IMG/VR virus record: IMGVR_UViG_3300048919_000202
Coordinates: 1 to 24,672 of that record
Length of the DNA stretch: 24,672 nucleotides
Strand: one strand, 5' to 3'
DNA from: a virus
In this document: piece after piece, positions 22,890-24,672 of the stretch
Position numbering within the stretch: position 1 is the first letter of the stretch
How the letters are laid out: every line of letters begins with the position of its first letter
Position numbers and translations under genes: made by a program
Notes under the pieces: generated by a model
What the model was told of the DNA's origin: nothing
Databases searched by the model: none
Seen by the model: only the letters and a program-made list of their open reading frames with translations

Positions 22890-23653
22890 CCGCCTACTAC
22901 AACGAATTTGATCCGTATGCAGCCAAATGGCTGCGCAACCTAATCGAGGCTGGCCACATTGCACCAGGAGTTGTTGATGAGCGAAGCATTGAAGACGTCC
23001 TGCCAAGTGACCTCAAAGGGTTCACTCAATGCCATTTCTTCGCTGGGATTGGCGTTTGGTCCCTCGCTCTGCGTCGCGCAGGATGGCCGGATAATCGACC
23101 AGTCTGGACAGGAAGTTGCCCATGCCAGCCTTTCAGCCCGGCAGGCAAAGGCGATGGGTTTGCTGATGAACGCCACCTATGGCCCTCATTCGCTTGGCTC
23201 GTCCAGCAGCGCAGACCTTCAGTCGTGCTTGGAGAACAAGTTGCGAGTGCGGCTGAATGGCTCTCATGTGTGCAGCGTGATCTGGAAGCCATGGATTACG
23301 CATTCGGGGCAATGCCTATCCAGGCCGCGAGCGCAGGTGCGTTCCACCTTAGGGACAGGATTTACTTTGTGGCCGACTCCGGCAGCCAGGGACTGGCGCA
23401 GCGAATCAGCCAGTCCAGAGTTCTACGCGAAGTGGCTTGCGCACCCGAAGGGCAAGACGCTGCCGATGTTGCTGGCTCTGGCCAGGCATGGTTCAACGGA
23501 CCCGATGGCAAAAAGCGGCCAATTGAACCCGGCGTTCACCCGCTGGTTGATGAATCTTCCGCCAGAGTGGGACGATTGCGCGCCTACGGAAATGGGCTCG
23601 ACGCTAAAGCAGCGCGCAGCTTTGTTGAGTCAGTAATGGAAACTAGAATATGA
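22886..23653 (+). CDS. compact C5-cytosine DNA methyltransferase
   Basis: A 255-residue enzyme with most C5 methylase motifs: motif [18 protein letters not shown] (about 51-67), motif IV with the nucleophile in CPCQPFS (about 78-84), motif VI as GEQV instead of the usual ENV (about 115-118), motif [14 protein letters not shown], and motif [16 protein letters not shown] near the end. A canonical target-recognition domain is almost absent, so specificity is unclear. It probably modifies phage DNA against restriction. Almost its whole length is also open, and protein-like, in a second frame. The start overlaps the previous stop (ATGA) and the stop overlaps the next ATG. Confidence 0.88.
   Translation: MTAYYNEFDPYAAKWLRNLIEAGHIAPGVVDERSIEDVLPSDLKGFTQCHFFAGIGVWSLALRRAGWPDNRPVWTGSCPCQPFSPAGKGDGFADERHLWPSFAWLVQQRRPSVVLGEQVASAAEWLSCVQRDLEAMDYAFGAMPIQAASAGAFHLRDRIYFVADSGSQGLAQRISQSRVLREVACAPEGQDAADVAGSGQAWFNGPDGKKRPIEPGVHPLVDESSARVGRLRAYGNGLDAKAARSFVESVMETRI
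22977..23636 (+). CDS. second-frame protein overlapping the C5 methylase gene
   Basis: ATG 22977 follows AGGAG with seven bases between and opens a 219-residue frame wholly inside the methylase gene. The product looks like a recurrent phage protein: the [19 protein letters not shown] block (about 51-69), [15 protein letters not shown], the WPTPAARDW motif (about 135-143) and a C-terminal [20 protein letters not shown] block. From memory, similar sequences are annotated opposite phage cytosine methylases in many Proteobacteria. In the first 40 codons of the overlap it ends slightly more codons in G/C (26) than the methylase frame (21). Function unknown; it may assist the methylase, or be a widely annotated shadow. 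Confidence 0.6.
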   Translation: MSEALKTSCQVTSKGSLNAISSLGLAFGPSLCVAQDGRIIDQSGQEVAHASLSARQAKAMGLLMNATYGPHSLGSSSSADLQSCLENKLRVRLNGSHVCSVIWKPWITHSGQCLSRPRAQVRSTLGTGFTLWPTPAARDWRSESASPEFYAKWLAHPKGKTLPMLLALARHGSTDPMAKSGQLNPAFTRWLMNLPPEWDDCAPTEMGSTLKQRAALLSQ

Positions 23654-23937
23654 ATACTGCCGAAAGAAAACACTTAGGTAAGGTGGCGGCCTTCGGCTGT
23701 ATCGCCTGCTACAAGCAAGATACGCCAGGTACGCCCGGAGAAATCCACCATCCTCGGGCCGGTGGTGCGGGCATGGGCAAGAAGGCCTCGCACTATGACG
23801 CCATCTGTTTGTGCCCGCCGCATCATCGCGGCACTGCGGGCCTGAGCATTCCCAGCATCCACGCCAGCAAGAACGCTTTCATCGAGGCCTTTGGCACCGA
23901 GGCGGAATTGCTGGAACTGTCGAAAACATTGATCTAG
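23650..23937 (+). CDS. Ref-like HNH-type nuclease (RecA-dependent nuclease family)
   Basis: A 95-residue protein with CIAC (Cys17, Cys20), EIHHPRAGGAGMGKKASHYD (His33, His34), CLCPPHH (Cys53, Cys55, His58, His59) and IPSIHASKNAFIEAFGTE (His71). This arrangement matches the core of phage P1 Ref, a RecA-directed endonuclease, and related small phage proteins. P1 Ref is longer because of an N-terminal DNA-binding extension that is missing here. The start overlaps the methylase stop as ATGA. It may cut recombination intermediates together with the RuvC-like protein encoded next. Confidence 0.85.
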   Translation: MNTAERKHLGKVAAFGCIACYKQDTPGTPGEIHHPRAGGAGMGKKASHYDAICLCPPHHRGTAGLSIPSIHASKNAFIEAFGTEAELLELSKTLI

Positions 23938-23945
23938 GGGGATTT

Positions 23946-24476
23946 ATGATTATTGGGGTTGATCCAGGCGGTACGGGCGCGCTGGTGGCGCTGGACGCTA
24001 ACGGCGAGCTGATTGATACGCTGCTGATGCCGACACTCAAGGTTGGCACCAAGACCGGTATCAACGGTGCGGCTATTCAGGCTTGGCTAGTTAAACTGAA
24101 AGCGCTGGCCGCGTGTGCGCCATTCAATGACGTGAAGTGCCATGCCTTCATTGAACTGGTGAACGCCATGCCCAGCGGTCCACCGGGTGCCAAGCGCGCC
24201 ATGGGTGTCGGTTCGGCCTTCAGCTTCGGCAAGGCTGCGGGCCTGGTTGAAGGGGTGATACAAGGCGCCTGCATTCCGCATACGCTGGTCACGCCGCAGG
24301 CCTGGAAGAAACACGCCGGGCTGATTGGTTCCGACAAAGATGCGGCCCGGTCCAGGGCAATACAACTTTATCCTTCCTGTCGAATCTTGGACCTGAAGGG
24401 CAAGGGTCAGGCCGTGGCTGATGCGATTCTAATCGCACGCTACGGGCTTTTCCGCGAGTCGCCCGGTTCGATTTAA
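23946..24476 (+). CDS. RuvC-like Holliday junction resolvase
   Basis: ATG 23946 is preceded by AGGGGG, giving 176 residues. The RNase H-fold acidic residues are visible: Asp6 in IIGVDPGGTGA, Glu70 in AFIELVNAM, and Asp159 in GKGQAVADAILIARYG. AMGVGSAFSFGKAAGLVEG and the TPQAWKKHAGL block are typical of phage RuvC-type resolvases. It would cut four-way or branched phage DNA formed during recombination or replication, before packaging. The frame upstream of 23946 overlaps the Ref-like gene and is not used. It is the last recognisable gene in the window. Confidence 0.92.
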   Translation: MIIGVDPGGTGALVALDANGELIDTLLMPTLKVGTKTGINGAAIQAWLVKLKALAACAPFNDVKCHAFIELVNAMPSGPPGAKRAMGVGSAFSFGKAAGLVEGVIQGACIPHTLVTPQAWKKHAGLIGSDKDAARSRAIQLYPSCRILDLKGKGQAVADAILIARYGLFRESPGSI

Positions 24477-24490
24477 TCACCGTTCGGTGA
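24477..24490 (+). terminator. short hairpin directly after the resolvase stop
   Basis: TCACCG and CGGTGA pair around TT, giving a five- to six-base-pair stem beginning right after the TAA. The following bases are purine-rich, with no U-tract, so intrinsic termination is weak at best. Confidence 0.3.
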
Positions 24491-24672
24491 TGTCAAGAAA
24501 AATAACTGCTATATCTGGTTGGAGTGCCGCGAGTTTTAAGCGGTACACTCCCGCCGCGTTCAAAAAAACGTAAACGCCCACCTTGGCGGGTGGTATTATT
24601 TCATCAGGCCTCCCCAAGGTCAGTGCAGGTCCGTTGAAGCCTGTCCGCCAACGCCGTTTCGGTGACTGATCT
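24491..24672. other. non-coding right end with possible promoter and hairpin
   Basis: No gene is recognised. TTGGAG (24519-24524) and TACACT (24544-24549) are promoter-like but 19 bases apart. A hairpin with CCACC (24578-24582) and GGTGG (24589-24593) is followed by TATTATTT on the + strand. On the - strand its other side leads, after a short gap, into a run of seven T (24562-24568), so it could act as a weak terminator in either direction. The last 70 bases may lead into a gene beyond the window. Confidence 0.3.

Noticed and set aside
24590-24620. GGGGAGG followed by ATG on the - strand near the right end
   Set aside because: The frame is ATG-AAA-TAA, stopping after two codons, so it encodes nothing.
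24500-24672. Possible tRNA or tmRNA gene at the right end
   Set aside because: The promoter-like bases recall tRNA promoters, but no cloverleaf, T-loop or CCA end could be assembled on either strand.

Overview
The window is part of a temperate tailed-phage (prophage) genome. The high G+C, the strong G/C preference at third codon positions and the protein types point to a Pseudomonas-like gammaproteobacterial host; this is inferred, not shown by a marker gene. No integrase, terminase, capsid, portal or tail-fibre gene is visible, so only part of the phage is present.

Left block (1-11966, + strand): the end of the late virion region. A truncated internal-virion-type gene is followed by a single 3546-residue reading frame. 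This is a giant 'polyvalent' protein of the kind injected with phage DNA. It carries, in order, a lytic transglycosylase, a ParB-like domain, several small phage modules, an SF2/SNF2-type helicase, an NPPY-type DNA methyltransferase, an HExxH peptidase-like site and a long C-terminal LPD38-like region. A convincing second gene (5455-5844) lies inside it in another frame, and its start sits behind a strong mRNA hairpin that includes its Shine-Dalgarno.

Middle-left (11941-15009): a small inverted membrane-protein gene with its own extended -10 promoter interrupts the late strand. It is followed by a tightly overlapping lysis cassette: holin, N-acetylmuramidase, second holin-like protein, DUF1353 protein and an aspartyl/asparaginyl beta-hydroxylase-like enzyme.

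Middle (14993-19456, - strand): a leftward early operon transcribed from a promoter near 19500. In transcription order it encodes a YqaJ exonuclease, RecT annealing protein, a small HTH protein, a long coiled-coil protein, two tiny proteins (one a zinc finger) and a zinc-binding hypothetical protein. The promoter contains a 17-bp dyad in its spacer.

Immunity region (19490-20235): a CI-like repressor on the - strand diverges from an AlpA-type regulator on the + strand. A second 17-bp dyad lies between their -10 elements.

Right block (20235-24476, + strand): a rightward early operon for DNA transactions: AlpA, SSB, RdgC fused to an FtsK-gamma DNA-binding domain, two small proteins, a compact C5-cytosine methyltransferase entirely shadowed by a second frame, a Ref-like nuclease and a RuvC-like resolvase. 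Almost every junction is an ATGA/GTGA/TAATG overlap. The last 196 bases contain no gene that I can recognise.

The genes fit one logic: repressor control of two divergent early operons for recombination and DNA handling, then lysis, then a virion-delivered multi-domain protein for entry and protection of the incoming DNA. The best candidates for something undescribed are the nested gene in the polyvalent protein, the RdgC-FtsK-gamma fusion, the start-site hairpin and the inverted membrane-protein gene.
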